DNA of 43,838 nt from Gammaproteobacteria bacterium (GTDB lineage: Bacteria > Pseudomonadota > Gammaproteobacteria > Steroidobacterales > Rariloculaceae): positions 1 through 43,838 of the forward strand of contig DASVDR010000036.1 in assembly GCA_036381015.1 (NCBI GenBank), given 5' to 3'. Under the pieces are notes generated by a model that worked only from the letters and a program-made list of their open reading frames with translations, had not been told where the DNA came from and ran no database searches. This document shows, one piece after another, positions 9,467 to 18,866 of this stretch; position 1 is the first letter of the stretch; each line of letters starts with the position of its first letter. Made by a program: the position numbers and the translations under genes.

Positions 9467-10660
9467 TCACTCGCGCGGCCGCACCCGAACGCCGTCTGCG
9501 ATCAGCTCTCCCGGATACAGTACGACGCGCTCCCCGGCCTCGATTCCCGAGAGGATCTGAACCGTCCGACCGTTGTCGCGCCCGACCGCGACCGGCGTGA
9601 GGCGCGCCACGTCGCCGTCGACGCGGAACACCGCCCATTCTTCGCGGCTCCGGAACAGCGCCCCGACGGGCGCCTGCACGACGCCCTCCTCCGACCATAC
9701 GACGACCGCGGCCTCGACGCGATAACCGTGGCCGAGCATCGCCCATTCGGACGGAGGGCTCACCAGATCGACGATGACGTTCACGCGCTGCTCCTCGACG
9801 CCGAGCGCCGAGATTTTCGTGAAGCCGTAAGGCTCGACGAGGCGCACGCGCCCGCGAAGCGGTTCGCCGCCGCCGAAATCCTCGAGGATCACGTCGTCGC
9901 CGGGCTCCACCTGCACCGCGTCCGTCGACAGCATCTCGACGACGACCTCGAGATCGGCCGGATCGCCGAGCGTCAGGATCTCACTGCCGGCCGCGATCAC
10001 GCCGGCGCTCTCGTGCGCGACCCGCAGCACGCGGCCGGAGATCGGCGCTCGAACCTCGACTACGGCGGCCGCCTCGTCGGTGTCGCCCGGCTGAATCAGG
10101 CGGGCCCGCGCCGCTTCGAGCTCCGCCTCGCGCAGCTCGAGCGTGTCCTGCGCGCGGGCGAGTGCGGTCTCCGCCACCCGCGCGCGGAGCTCTGCGCGAT
10201 CGAGGGCATCGGGGGCCGCGAGATCCTCCGAGCGGAGGTTGCGGACGCGCTCGAGGTCGGTGCGCGCGAACCGCGCCTCGGCTTCGGCGCGCTCGAGCTC
10301 CGCGCGCGCCACGGATAACGCCGCGGCAGCCGCGTCGGCGGCCGCGCGGAGCTCGGCCTGCGTGCGGGCATCCACGAACGCCGGCGCGCTCGGCTCGATG
10401 CGCGCCACGACGTCCCCGGCGTGCACGTGCGCCCCGGGCTTGAGCGCGACGCGCTGCAGCTTGCCCGCGACCGGCGCCGAGACGACGTACTCGTTGCGCA
10501 CCCGCGTCCGGCCCTCGTCACGGACGGTCACGAGCATCGGGCCGCTCCACGTCTCCGCGACGTCCACGGCGACCGGCTGCGGCCGGAACGCGAGCGCGAT
10601 CAGAACCACGACGACCGCGGCCGCGGCGCCCCAGAACAGCGTACGGAATCTCGGCTTCAT
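9467..10660 (-). CDS. HlyD/MacA-type periplasmic adaptor subunit
   Basis: A 397-residue membrane-fusion protein that bridges an inner-membrane pump to an outer-membrane channel. One N-terminal transmembrane segment (about residues 9-25) is followed by a split lipoyl/barrel-sandwich domain (APVAGKLQRVALKPGAHVHA and RAPISGRVLRVAHE). The Ala/Glu/Arg-rich coiled-coil hairpin covers about residues 100-195, and beta-barrel and membrane-proximal domains end the protein. It lies 33 bases after the FtsX-type permease and should serve it. No TolC-like gene is in the window. Confidence 0.9.
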   Translation of the reverse strand: MKPRFRTLFWGAAAAVVVVLIALAFRPQPVAVDVAETWSGPMLVTVRDEGRTRVRNEYVVSAPVAGKLQRVALKPGAHVHAGDVVARIEPSAPAFVDARTQAELRAAADAAAAALSVARAELERAEAEARFARTDLERVRNLRSEDLAAPDALDRAELRARVAETALARAQDTLELREAELEAARARLIQPGDTDEAAAVVEVRAPISGRVLRVAHESAGVIAAGSEILTLGDPADLEVVVEMLSTDAVQVEPGDDVILEDFGGGEPLRGRVRLVEPYGFTKISALGVEEQRVNVIVDLVSPPSEWAMLGHGYRVEAAVVVWSEEGVVQAPVGALFRSREEWAVFRVDGDVARLTPVAVGRDNGRTVQILSGIEAGERVVLYPGELIADGVRVRPRE

Positions 10661-10693
10661 CCCGTGTCCTCGATTCGCTCGTTCCGCTGCATC

Positions 10694-13080
10694 TCAGTCG
10701 CGGCTCTTCAGGACGGAGACGAGATCCATCCGGTCGAGCCGGCGCCGGACCAGCAGGCCGGAGACCGCCGTGACGACGATGACCACGAGGCCGGCATACC
10801 CGTAGGTCGCCGGCTCGATCACGAACGGCAGGCGAAACAGGTCCGAGCTCATCGCCTGCGCGAGCGACCAGGCGAGGCCCGTGCCGAGCGCCGCACCGAT
10901 CGGGAGCGCGAGCAGCGTCAGAAACGCGATCTCGCCGAGCAAAATATAGGAGACCTCGGTCCGCGTGAAGCCGAGCACGCGCAGCGACGCGAGCTCGTGC
11001 TGGCGCTCGGCGAACGCGATCCGCACGCTGTTGTACACGACCCCGATCGCGATCAGCGCGGCGAACGCCGTGTAGATCGAGATCGAGAGCCCGATGTTCT
11101 GGTCCATGATCTCCGTGAAGTTGCGCTGCGCGATGCGCTGGAGCGCCACGCTCGAGACGTCGGGCATCGCCTTGAGCTCCGCGTAGAGCGCCTCCGTCGC
11201 GGCGTCGTCGACCATCAGATATCCGCCGGAGACCACCGGCCCTTCGTGCAGGAGCCGGTTGAGATCGTCGATCAGCATCCGGGCGCCCGATCCGATGAAG
11301 GTCGTCGTGACGGCGGAGACCGGCACCTCGAGGACCGGCCGTCGGCCCTCCGTGACCTCCACGACGAGCGTCTCGCCGGCGTCGATGCCGAGCTTGTCGG
11401 CGAGATCGCGCGACAGGACGAGGCCGCCGGGCGGCGGCACGACGGCGTTGCGGCGCGTGTCGATCATCCGCGACAACGTCCCGTCGAGCGGCATGCCGAC
11501 GAGCGACGCCCGCTCCTCGAATTGCCCGTGGCGCAGCCGCACCGGCACGGCGCGGTAGGGTTCGCCGCCGAGAACGCCGGGGGCGCGGAGCAGCTCGAAA
11601 TAGGCCGAGCGCGCGCGCGGCTCGACGAAGCTCACCTGCACGTCGTGACGATTCGCGACGTTGAAGTAAACGGCGATCATCTCCGCGACGGCATCCGTGA
11701 AAAACAACGTGCCGATCAGAAGCGCACCCGAGACCGCGACGCCGACGCACGTGAAGGCCGCGCGAAGCGGGAAGCGCACGATCTGGCGCAGGATCATCCG
11801 CGTCTGCTGATCCAGCACGCGGAGCGCCGTGACGCGCGCGCCGAGCGCTTTCGAGTAGTCGGGCGGCGGCGGAGCGGCCATCGCCTCGGCCGGCGCGATC
11901 GTCGCCGCGCGCCGAACGGCGAGCACGGCGCCGCCCGCGACCGCGGCCACCGTGACGCCGGCGACGAACGCGTATCCCCGCGGGTCGGTCTCGAACAGGA
12001 AGAGCGGGAAGCGGTAGTAGTTCGTGTAGAGCGAAGCGAGCTGCCGCCCGAGGTAGATCCCGAGCCCGCTGCCGATCGCGAGCCCGACCGCGGCAACGAT
12101 GCCGACGAGCTTCATGTAGTGCAGGACGACCGCGGCGTCGGAGTAGCCGAACGCCTTCATGAGCCCGATCTCCGTGCGCTCGGTCGCGATCAGTCGCGAT
12201 ATCACGACGTTGACGAGAAACGCCGCGACGGCGAGAAAGATCGGCGGGAGCACGCTGCCCATCGTGCGGAGCTGGTCGATCTCGCTCGAGATGAAGGCGT
12301 CGGAAATCTGCTCGTCGCGGCCGTATGCGCCGGCCGCGCCGTACGGCTCGAGCAGCATGTCGAGCGCCGCGATCACCGCGCGCTCGTTCGCGCCGTAGTC
12401 GAGCCGCACGACGGCCTCGTTGAAGGCGCCTTCCTGGTTCACCGCCTCGGCGAGCGCGTCGCGCTCCATCCACAGCACGCCGTAGAGCCGGTCGTCGGGA
12501 ACGAGCTGCCCGGGCGCGATCGCGTACACGTGCTCCGGCGACAGCGCGATGCCGACGACCGTGAGATTCTCGCGGCCGCCGTAGATCGTGGCCGGCACGC
12601 GGTCGCCGATCGAGAGGTCGTGCGCCGCGGCGAAGCTGTCGAGCACCACGGCCTCGTCGCGGCGCCCGGGCTGCGGCAGCCGCCCGCGCAGCAGGTAGAT
12701 CTGGTTCACCGAAGGCTCGCCGCTTTCCGGCAGCGAGAAGATTTCCCCGGTCGCGGGCTCCTCCATGCCGGGCATGTCGAACAGGGCCGGCGCGCGCACC
12801 CGGGTCTCCGCGGCCTGCACGCCTTCGATCGCCCGGATCTCACCGAGCAACGCGTTCGGCGCGCGCACGACGGGCGCCCAGATGTCCGCGAACCGGTAGC
12901 GCTCGTAGTACGCGCGGCGCGTTTCCGAGAGCGAGGACAGCATCCCGGATGCAACGAGATGCACGGCGACGCCGCCCGCGATCACGAAGGCGATCGCGAG
13001 CGCCTGGCCGCGCATGCCGAGCAGATCCCTGACGAGCTTGCGATCGAGCGACGCCATCCACGCCGGGAAACGCAGCCGCC

Positions 13081-13084
<4 letters not shown>
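10694..13084 (-). CDS. Large ABC permease with two FtsX/MacB-type domains
   Basis: A 796-residue inner-membrane subunit of a MacB/LolC-class exporter, which usually works by mechanotransmission rather than transport through the membrane core. After an N-terminal helix (about residues 28-48) comes a periplasmic domain, an FtsX helix set (about 250-370), a second helix near 430, another periplasmic domain, and a C-terminal FtsX set (about 670-790). The GTG start overlaps the upstream ATPase stop (GTGA), which implies translational coupling; an internal ATG at 13057 is possible. Its size is twice that of MacB-type membrane halves, so one chain may supply both half-transporters. Confidence 0.9.
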
Positions 13085-13809
<725 letters not shown>

Positions 13810-13833
13810 CACGCCGCCCCGCCCGCCATGCGC

Positions 13834-15711
13834 TCAATAATCGGCGCCGACGGCCGCGTCGGCAACCGGCCGGTCGACGATCGGCGCGGCGCCTTCCCAC
13901 TCCTCCTCGTCGTCCCGCCCGTCCTGCTGCCGGCGCCACATCGCTGCGTAATGCCCGTTCTCGAGCAGCAGGTCCGCGTGCTTGCCGCGCTCGACGATTC
14001 TGCCGTCGTGCAGCACGATGATCTCGTCGCAATCGACGATCGTCGACAGCCGATGCGCGATCACGAGCGTGGTGCGGCCGCGGGAGACCTCGCGCAGCGC
14101 GCGCTGGATCTCCTGCTCGGTGCGGCTGTCGAGCGCAGACGTGGCTTCGTCGAACAGCAGAATCCGCGGCTGCTTCAGAATCGTGCGCGCGATCGCGATC
14201 CGCTGCTTCTCGCCGCCGGAAAGCTTGAGGCCGCGCTCACCCACGAGCGTCCGGTAGCCGTCCGGCGACGACATGATGAAGTCGTGAATCGCGGCGTGCC
14301 GCGCGGCCTGTTCAACCTCCGCGGGGCTCGCGCCGGGCCGGCCGTACTCGATGTTGTAATAGACGGTGTCGTTGAACAGCACCGTATCCTGCGGCACGAT
14401 CCCGATCGCCGCGCGCACGCTCGCCTGCGTTACGGTGCGCAAGTCCTGTCCGTCGATCCGGATGGCGCCTTCGTTGACGTCGTAGAAGCGGAACAGCAGC
14501 CTGGAGATCGTCGATTTTCCCGCTCCGCTCGCCCCGACGATCGCCACGCGGTGCCCGGCCGGCACGCGAAACGAAACATCCTTCAGGATCGGCCTGCGCG
14601 GATCGTACGCGAAGGAGACCTGGTCGAACTCCACCGTGCCCGGCCCGGGCGCGAGGGGCCGCGCGTCGGGCGAATCCTGGATCTCCGCGTGGACCTCGAG
14701 CAGGCTGAACATGGCCTCCATGTCGGTCAGCGCCTGCTTGATCTCGCGATAGACGAAGCCGAGGAAGTTGAGCGGAATGTAGAGCTGGATCAGATACGTG
14801 TTGACGAGCACGAAGTCGCCCACGGACATCGTCCCAGCGATCACGCCCCGCCCGGCCATCGTCATCAGCGCACCGAGGCCCGTGCCGATGATCACGGCCT
14901 GGCCGATGTTCAGCAGCGACAGCGAGGTGCGGCTCAGCACGGAAGCCCGCTCGTAGCGCTCGAGCGACTGGTCGTAGCGCTTGGCCTCGTAGTCCTCGTT
15001 GCCGAAGTACTTCACCGTCTCGTAATTCAGAAGGCTGTCGATCGCACGCGTGTTCGCCTCCTGGTCCGTTTCGTTCATCCTCCGCCGGTATTTGAGCCGC
15101 CATTCGGTCACGACGAGCGTGTAAGCGACATAGGCCGCGACGAAACCGAACGTGACGACCGCGTACCACACGTCGAAGAACGCCCACAGGATGCCGCAGA
15201 CGAGCGCGACCTCGATCAGCGTGGGCAGAATGTTGAAGAGCACGAACCAGAGCAGGGAGTCGATGCCGTTCGTCCCCCGCTCGATCGCGCGCGACAAGCC
15301 GCCCGTCTGACGCTCGAGGTGGAACCTGAGCGACAGCGCGTGCAGGTGCCGGAACGTGCGCAGCGCGACGGTGCGAATGGCGCGCTGCGCGACCTTCGCG
15401 AACACCGCGTCGCGCAGCTCCTGGAACCCGCTCGATGCGATCCTGAGAAGCGCGTAGCCGACCAGCAGCGCGACCGGTAACGTCAGGGCCGCGTTCCCGG
15501 GGTTCGCGAAGAGATCGACCATCTCCTTGAACAGGATCGGGACGTAGACCGTCGCGATCTTGGCGCCGGCGAGGAACGCGAGCGCGAGCGCGACGCGCGC
15601 GCGCATCGCGACGCTGCTCGCTGGCCACAGATGCGGAGCGAGCGATTTCAGCGCGGACCATTCGAAGCCGGCGGGGCGCCGGATCAAGACATCGTTGGGA
15701 TTCGAGCTCAT
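13834..15711 (-). CDS. Atm1/HMT1-type ABC exporter (fused membrane and ATPase domains)
   Basis: A 625-residue half-transporter that should dimerise. Six transmembrane helices occupy about residues 30-330 and the ATPase about 355-590, with Walker A GASGAGKST, signature LSGGEKQRIAIAR, Walker B ILLFDEATSALD and H-loop IAHRLS. Sequence features of the Atm1/heavy-metal group are clear (RAIERGTNGIDSLLWF, RRRMNETDQEANTRAIDSLLNYE). Known relatives export glutathione-linked sulfur or metal compounds. The start MSSNPNDVL is preferred over an in-frame extension that would run into a repeat region. It is probably the first gene of the four-gene export operon; the substrate is unknown. Confidence 0.92.
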   Translation of the reverse strand: MSSNPNDVLIRRPAGFEWSALKSLAPHLWPASSVAMRARVALALAFLAGAKIATVYVPILFKEMVDLFANPGNAALTLPVALLVGYALLRIASSGFQELRDAVFAKVAQRAIRTVALRTFRHLHALSLRFHLERQTGGLSRAIERGTNGIDSLLWFVLFNILPTLIEVALVCGILWAFFDVWYAVVTFGFVAAYVAYTLVVTEWRLKYRRRMNETDQEANTRAIDSLLNYETVKYFGNEDYEAKRYDQSLERYERASVLSRTSLSLLNIGQAVIIGTGLGALMTMAGRGVIAGTMSVGDFVLVNTYLIQLYIPLNFLGFVYREIKQALTDMEAMFSLLEVHAEIQDSPDARPLAPGPGTVEFDQVSFAYDPRRPILKDVSFRVPAGHRVAIVGASGAGKSTISRLLFRFYDVNEGAIRIDGQDLRTVTQASVRAAIGIVPQDTVLFNDTVYYNIEYGRPGASPAEVEQAARHAAIHDFIMSSPDGYRTLVGERGLKLSGGEKQRIAIARTILKQPRILLFDEATSALDSRTEQEIQRALREVSRGRTTLVIAHRLSTIVDCDEIIVLHDGRIVERGKHADLLLENGHYAAMWRRQQDGRDDEEEWEGAAPIVDRPVADAAVGADY

Positions 15712-15736
15712 GACGGGCCGTGAACGGTGACTGGAT

Positions 15737-15765
15737 AGTATACCTGTCGCCGCCGGGAGCGTCGG
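15737..15765 (-). promoter_or_regulatory. Candidate promoter of the ABC exporter operon
   Basis: On the minus strand, TATACT (15737-15742, 5 of 6 to the -10 consensus) lies 17 bases downstream of CCGACG (15760-15765, 3 of 6 to the -35). The predicted transcript would start about 20 bases before the Atm1-type ATG. The -35 falls inside the tandem repeat at 15743-15830. Confidence 0.4.
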
Positions 15766-15830
15766 CGCAGCCCCTGTCGCCGCAGGGGCGCCGGCGCGCC
15801 CTATTGCCGCCGGGAGCGGCGGCGCAAGCC
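15743..15830 (+). repeat. Three imperfect tandem repeats of about 30 bp
   Basis: Units lie at 15743-15772, 15773-15800 and 15801-15830. Each has the pattern (C)TGTCGCCGC-(C/A)GGG(A/G)(G)CG-(T/C)CGGCGC, and units 1 and 3 share GCCGCCGGGAGCG followed by CGGCGCA. Each unit can fold into a short GC hairpin. The repeats fill the space between the divergent Atm1-type exporter and isochorismatase-family genes. Confidence 0.7.
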
Positions 15831-15899
15831 GGCCCGGCGCCGGCCTGGCCCTGGCACACAACTTGCTCGTCGCGCATCGACCCCATTGGGAGGCCGACG

Positions 15900-16481
15900 A
15901 TGCCCGAAGGCTTGCGCGAACGCGGACCGGGTAAAGCGCGAAAAGCGCTGCTGCTGATCGACGTGATCAACGCTCTCGAGTTCGACGGCGGCGATCAGTT
16001 GCTGCCGTCCGCCCTCGAGATGGCCGACTGCATCGTCGCGCTGAAGGACGCTACCTACTTGCGCAACGTGCCGACGATCTACGTGAACGACAACTTCTCC
16101 CGCTGGCAGTCGAACTTCGACCTGCTGGTCGAGAGCTCCCTCGAAAGCGGAGTGAAGGGAGCGCCGGTCATCCGCAAGCTCGTGCCGGATGCCCGGGACT
16201 ATCACGTGCTGAAGCCGCATCAGTCCGGCTTCTTCGGCACGCCGCTGTCGCTGCTCCTCGAGCACCTCGAGGTGTCCGATCTGATTCTCGCCGGGCTGAC
16301 GACCGACCGCTGCGTGATGTTCACGGCGATCGACGCGTACATGCGCGGCTACCGAATCGGCGTCCCTTCCGATTGCTGCGCGGCGATCGAACGCCGGCAC
16401 CACGAGGATGCGCTCGGCTACATCGAGCGCGTGCTGAAGGCGGACGTTCGGCCGTGGGCCGACCAGCTCGGCCGCGAGTGA
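15900..16481 (+). CDS. Isochorismatase-family cysteine hydrolase
   Basis: A 193-residue cytoplasmic hydrolase of the isochorismatase/nicotinamidase fold. The catalytic triad is visible: Asp21 (LLLIDVIN), Lys105 (HVLKPHQSGFF) and Cys138 (TTDRCVMFTA), with the expected helix after the cysteine. The ATG at 15900 has an excellent TTGGGAGG site; the frame is open 180 bases farther upstream but only through the tandem repeats. Family members cleave isochorismate, nicotinamide or other amides, and the sequence does not choose between them. It converges on the short lipoprotein gene, with 4 bases between the stops. Confidence 0.9.
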   Translation: MPEGLRERGPGKARKALLLIDVINALEFDGGDQLLPSALEMADCIVALKDATYLRNVPTIYVNDNFSRWQSNFDLLVESSLESGVKGAPVIRKLVPDARDYHVLKPHQSGFFGTPLSLLLEHLEVSDLILAGLTTDRCVMFTAIDAYMRGYRIGVPSDCCAAIERRHHEDALGYIERVLKADVRPWADQLGRE

Positions 16482-16485
16482 CGGC

Positions 16486-16764
16486 TCAATCGGGCGCTCG
16501 GGCGCCGAGCTCGCCTTCGAAGAAGTCCGGCGGGTCCTCGAGACAGGACGCCGGGTCGCGTTCCGCCTCGAGCGCATCGGAGGGCGCCGGCGGGATGCGC
16601 AGCGCCTCGCTCTCGTCCGGCACGGACAGATCGTCCGGCACCCGAATCGGGCCGACGGACTCCGCGTTCTGGTAACGCTCCGTGTCCTCGCACCGCAAGC
16701 CGTTGTCGCCGGCGCACCCGGCGAGCAGCAGCGATGTCAAAACTCCCGCCAGCGCGCGTCGCAT
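16486..16764 (-). CDS. Short lipoprotein in the bamC position
   Basis: A 92-residue predicted lipoprotein. The signal ends in the lipobox LLLAGC (Cys17), followed by AGDNG with no Asp at +2, so outer-membrane sorting is likely. The mature part is proline- and acid-rich, with no transmembrane helix. It starts 3 bases after the dapA stop, where enterobacteria carry bamC (nlpB). The segment YQNAES...IRVPDDLSVPD resembles the unstructured N-terminal BamC region that binds BamD, but both folded BamC domains are missing. It may be a BamC relative reduced to its lasso-like segment, or an unrelated lipoprotein. Confidence 0.78.
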   Translation of the reverse strand: MRRALAGVLTSLLLAGCAGDNGLRCEDTERYQNAESVGPIRVPDDLSVPDESEALRIPPAPSDALEAERDPASCLEDPPDFFEGELGARAPD

Positions 16765-16767
16765 CAG

Positions 16768-17655
16768 TCAGCCGGTCTCGACTCGGACCCCTGCGGCCTC
16801 CATCGCTGCGCGAACGGTTTCGTGGTATTGGTCGGCAAGCGGCGTGAGCGGAAGCCGGATGCCGGGGCCGATCAAGCCCATTTGGCGCACGGCCCACTTC
16901 ACCGGGATCGGGTTGCTCTCGACGAACAGGTCGCGGTGCAGCGCCCGCAGGCCGGCATCGATCTCCTCCGCCTTCGCCCGGTCGCCGGCGCGCGCCGCAT
17001 CGCAGAGGCGCCGCATCTGCGCCGGGGCTACGTTGGCCGTCACCGATATCACGCCCTGACCGCCCTGCAACATGAACTCCGCCGCGGTGGAATCGTCGCC
17101 GCTCAGCAACGAAAACTCGTCCCCGCATGCGTCTCTGAGTATCTCGATTCGATCGAGTTCCGCGGTGGCCTCCTTGATGCCCGCGATGTTCGGATGGGCG
17201 GCGAGCCGCCCGACCGTGGCGGGTTTCAAATCGACGCCCGTGCGGCTCGGCACGTTGTACAGGATGAGCGGATGCGAGACGGCGTCGGCGACCGCGGAGA
17301 AGTGGCGGAACATCCCCTCCTGGGTCGGCTTGTTGTAATACGGCGTCACGATCATGAGCCCCGCGAGCGGCAGCCGGTCGACCGTGCGGGACAGCGCGAG
17401 GGTCTGGGCAGTGGAGTTCGACCCGGTGCCGGCGATGATCGGAATGCGCCCGTCGGCCGCTTCGCAGCTGCGCTCGAGGAGCTCGACGTGCTCGCCGCGC
17501 GTCAACGTCGGCGACTCGCCCGTGGTGCCGGCGATCACCAACGCCTCCGTGCCGGCATCGACATGGAAGTCCACGAGGGTCTGGAGGGAGGTGTAGTCCA
17601 GCGCGCCGCCCTCGTCCATCGGCGTGACCAGCGCCGCCATGCTGCCTGAAAACAT
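16768..17655 (-). CDS. dapA: 4-Hydroxy-tetrahydrodipicolinate synthase
   Basis: Condenses pyruvate with aspartate semialdehyde, the first committed step of the diaminopimelate/lysine pathway, in the cytosol. The 295-residue product has the family start MFSGSMAALVTPM, the GTTGESPTL motif, the YYNKPTQEG segment with the catalytic tyrosine, YNVPSRTG, and the Schiff-base lysine in GIKEAT. The longer in-frame start is rejected because it lies upstream of the promoter-like boxes and adds non-family sequence. It is divergent from gcvR and is followed after 3 bases by the short lipoprotein. Confidence 0.97.
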   Translation of the reverse strand: MFSGSMAALVTPMDEGGALDYTSLQTLVDFHVDAGTEALVIAGTTGESPTLTRGEHVELLERSCEAADGRIPIIAGTGSNSTAQTLALSRTVDRLPLAGLMIVTPYYNKPTQEGMFRHFSAVADAVSHPLILYNVPSRTGVDLKPATVGRLAAHPNIAGIKEATAELDRIEILRDACGDEFSLLSGDDSTAAEFMLQGGQGVISVTANVAPAQMRRLCDAARAGDRAKAEEIDAGLRALHRDLFVESNPIPVKWAVRQMGLIGPGIRLPLTPLADQYHETVRAAMEAAGVRVETG

Positions 17656-17684
17656 CGCCCGCCCAATCGGATAGAAAGGCGAGG

Positions 17685-17713
17685 ATAGTACTGGCGGCCG
17701 CCGGGACAGGCAA
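17685..17713 (-). promoter_or_regulatory. Candidate dapA promoter
   Basis: On the minus strand, TTGCCT (17708-17713, 4 of 6) and TACTAT (17685-17690, 4 of 6) are 17 bases apart. The start point would lie about 20-25 bases before the dapA ATG. Confidence 0.5.
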
Positions 17714-17720
17714 CTTGCCA

Positions 17721-17748
17721 TTGCGCGCCCACAACTTCGGGGTACACT
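17721..17748 (+). promoter_or_regulatory. Candidate gcvR promoter
   Basis: TTGCGC (17721-17726, 4 of 6) and TACACT (17743-17748, 4 of 6) are separated by 16 bases. The site lies 38 bases upstream of the gcvR ATG and back to back with the candidate dapA promoter. Confidence 0.45.
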
Positions 17749-17786
17749 GGTCCGGCCCAAACCGTCGACCGGGATTGACGTCTTAA

Positions 17787-18320
17787 ATGCAGCAACTGTT
17801 GGTCATATCCGCCGTGGGCGGCGATCCGACGGCCGTCGTTCAGGATCTCACGCGCACGATTCTGGATTGCGGAGGCAACATCAAGGAAAGCCGGATGACC
17901 GCGCTCGGGTCCGATTTCGGGATGCTCCTGCTCGTCGCCGGCAACTGGCATACCATCAGCCGCCTCGAGCGCGACCTCGAGCGCTTCGCGAGCAGCAACG
18001 GGCTGACGATGAAGTTCCGGCGGACCGAGCCTCGGCACTTCGGAAAAGAGCTGCTCCCGTACGCGGTCGACGTCGTCGGCCTCGACCAGCCCGGCATCGT
18101 GCACAGCCTGAGCGGCTTCTTCGCCACTCGGCAGGTGGAGATCGGCGAGCTGTCCGCGCGCAGCTACGTCGCGTCGCAGACCGAGACGCCGATGTTCTCG
18201 GTGCAGATGTACATCAATATTCCCGCCTCGATCCACATCTCCGCCCTTCGCGAAGAGTTCATGGATTTCTGTGATCAGCTGAACGTCGACGCAATCATGG
18301 AGCCGGTGAAGCATTCGTGA
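17787..18320 (+). CDS. gcvR: Glycine cleavage system regulator GcvR-like (two ACT domains)
   Basis: A 177-residue protein made of two ACT domains (about residues 3-80 and 90-170) without a DNA-binding domain. It matches GcvR, which in E. coli binds GcvA and prevents activation of the glycine cleavage operon when glycine is low. LLVISAVGGDPTAVVQDLTRTI and VVGLDQPGIVHSLSGFF are the ligand-site loops. The position between dapA (divergent) and bcp (downstream) is the same as in other gammaproteobacteria. No gcvA is in the window, so its target is inferred. Confidence 0.9.
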   Translation: MQQLLVISAVGGDPTAVVQDLTRTILDCGGNIKESRMTALGSDFGMLLLVAGNWHTISRLERDLERFASSNGLTMKFRRTEPRHFGKELLPYAVDVVGLDQPGIVHSLSGFFATRQVEIGELSARSYVASQTETPMFSVQMYINIPASIHISALREEFMDFCDQLNVDAIMEPVKHS

Positions 18321-18355
18321 TCGCGCGGGCACGCTGCTAAGGCAAGAGCAACGAG

Positions 18356-18823
18356 ATGGCGAAAGCCGAGGTCGGCAAGAAGGTTCCGCAGTTTCGCGCG
18401 CAGGCCACGGGCGGCAGGACCGTGTCTTCGAAGGATCTGGCCGGCCGCCCCTACGTCCTCTATTTCTATCCGAAGGACGATACGCCGGGCTGCACTGCGG
18501 AGGGCCAGGATTTCCGGGACCGGTACGAGGAGTTCCGCGGCAGCGGAATCGAGGTATTCGGCGTCTCGCGCGACAGCCTGGAGTCCCACGAGAAGTTCAA
18601 GCAGAAGTACGGCCTGTCGTTCGACCTGATCTCGGATCCGGAAGAAAAGCTTTGCAAGCTGTTCGACGTGATCCGCGAGAAGAACATGTACGGGAAGAAG
18701 TACCTCGGCGTCGAGCGGAGCACGTTCCTGATCGACGCCGACGGCGTCCTGCGCGAGGAGTGGCGCAAAGTGAAGGTCAAGGGCCACGTCGAGAACGTTT
18801 TACGGGCCGCGCTGTCTTTATAA
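18356..18823 (+). CDS. bcp: Thioredoxin-dependent peroxiredoxin (Bcp/PrxQ family)
   Basis: Reduces peroxides in the cytosol using a peroxidatic cysteine. The 155-residue thioredoxin-fold product has Cys46 in the motif DDTPGCTAEG. The resolving cysteine found five residues later in E. coli Bcp is absent (glutamine there). The only other cysteine is Cys100 (EEKLCKLFDV), so it is either a one-cysteine enzyme or uses Cys100. The ATG at 18356 follows AAGAGCAACGAG. The gene is 35 bases after gcvR. Confidence 0.95.
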   Translation: MAKAEVGKKVPQFRAQATGGRTVSSKDLAGRPYVLYFYPKDDTPGCTAEGQDFRDRYEEFRGSGIEVFGVSRDSLESHEKFKQKYGLSFDLISDPEEKLCKLFDVIREKNMYGKKYLGVERSTFLIDADGVLREEWRKVKVKGHVENVLRAALSL

Positions 18824-18866
18824 CCGTATGATCCGCGCGGGCGCCGGCGCGGGTCCGGAGGGCGCG

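Noticed and set aside
15720-15899. N-terminal extension of the isochorismatase-family protein
   Set aside because: It translates the tandem repeats, lacks family similarity, and the ATG at 15900 has a strong ribosome site.
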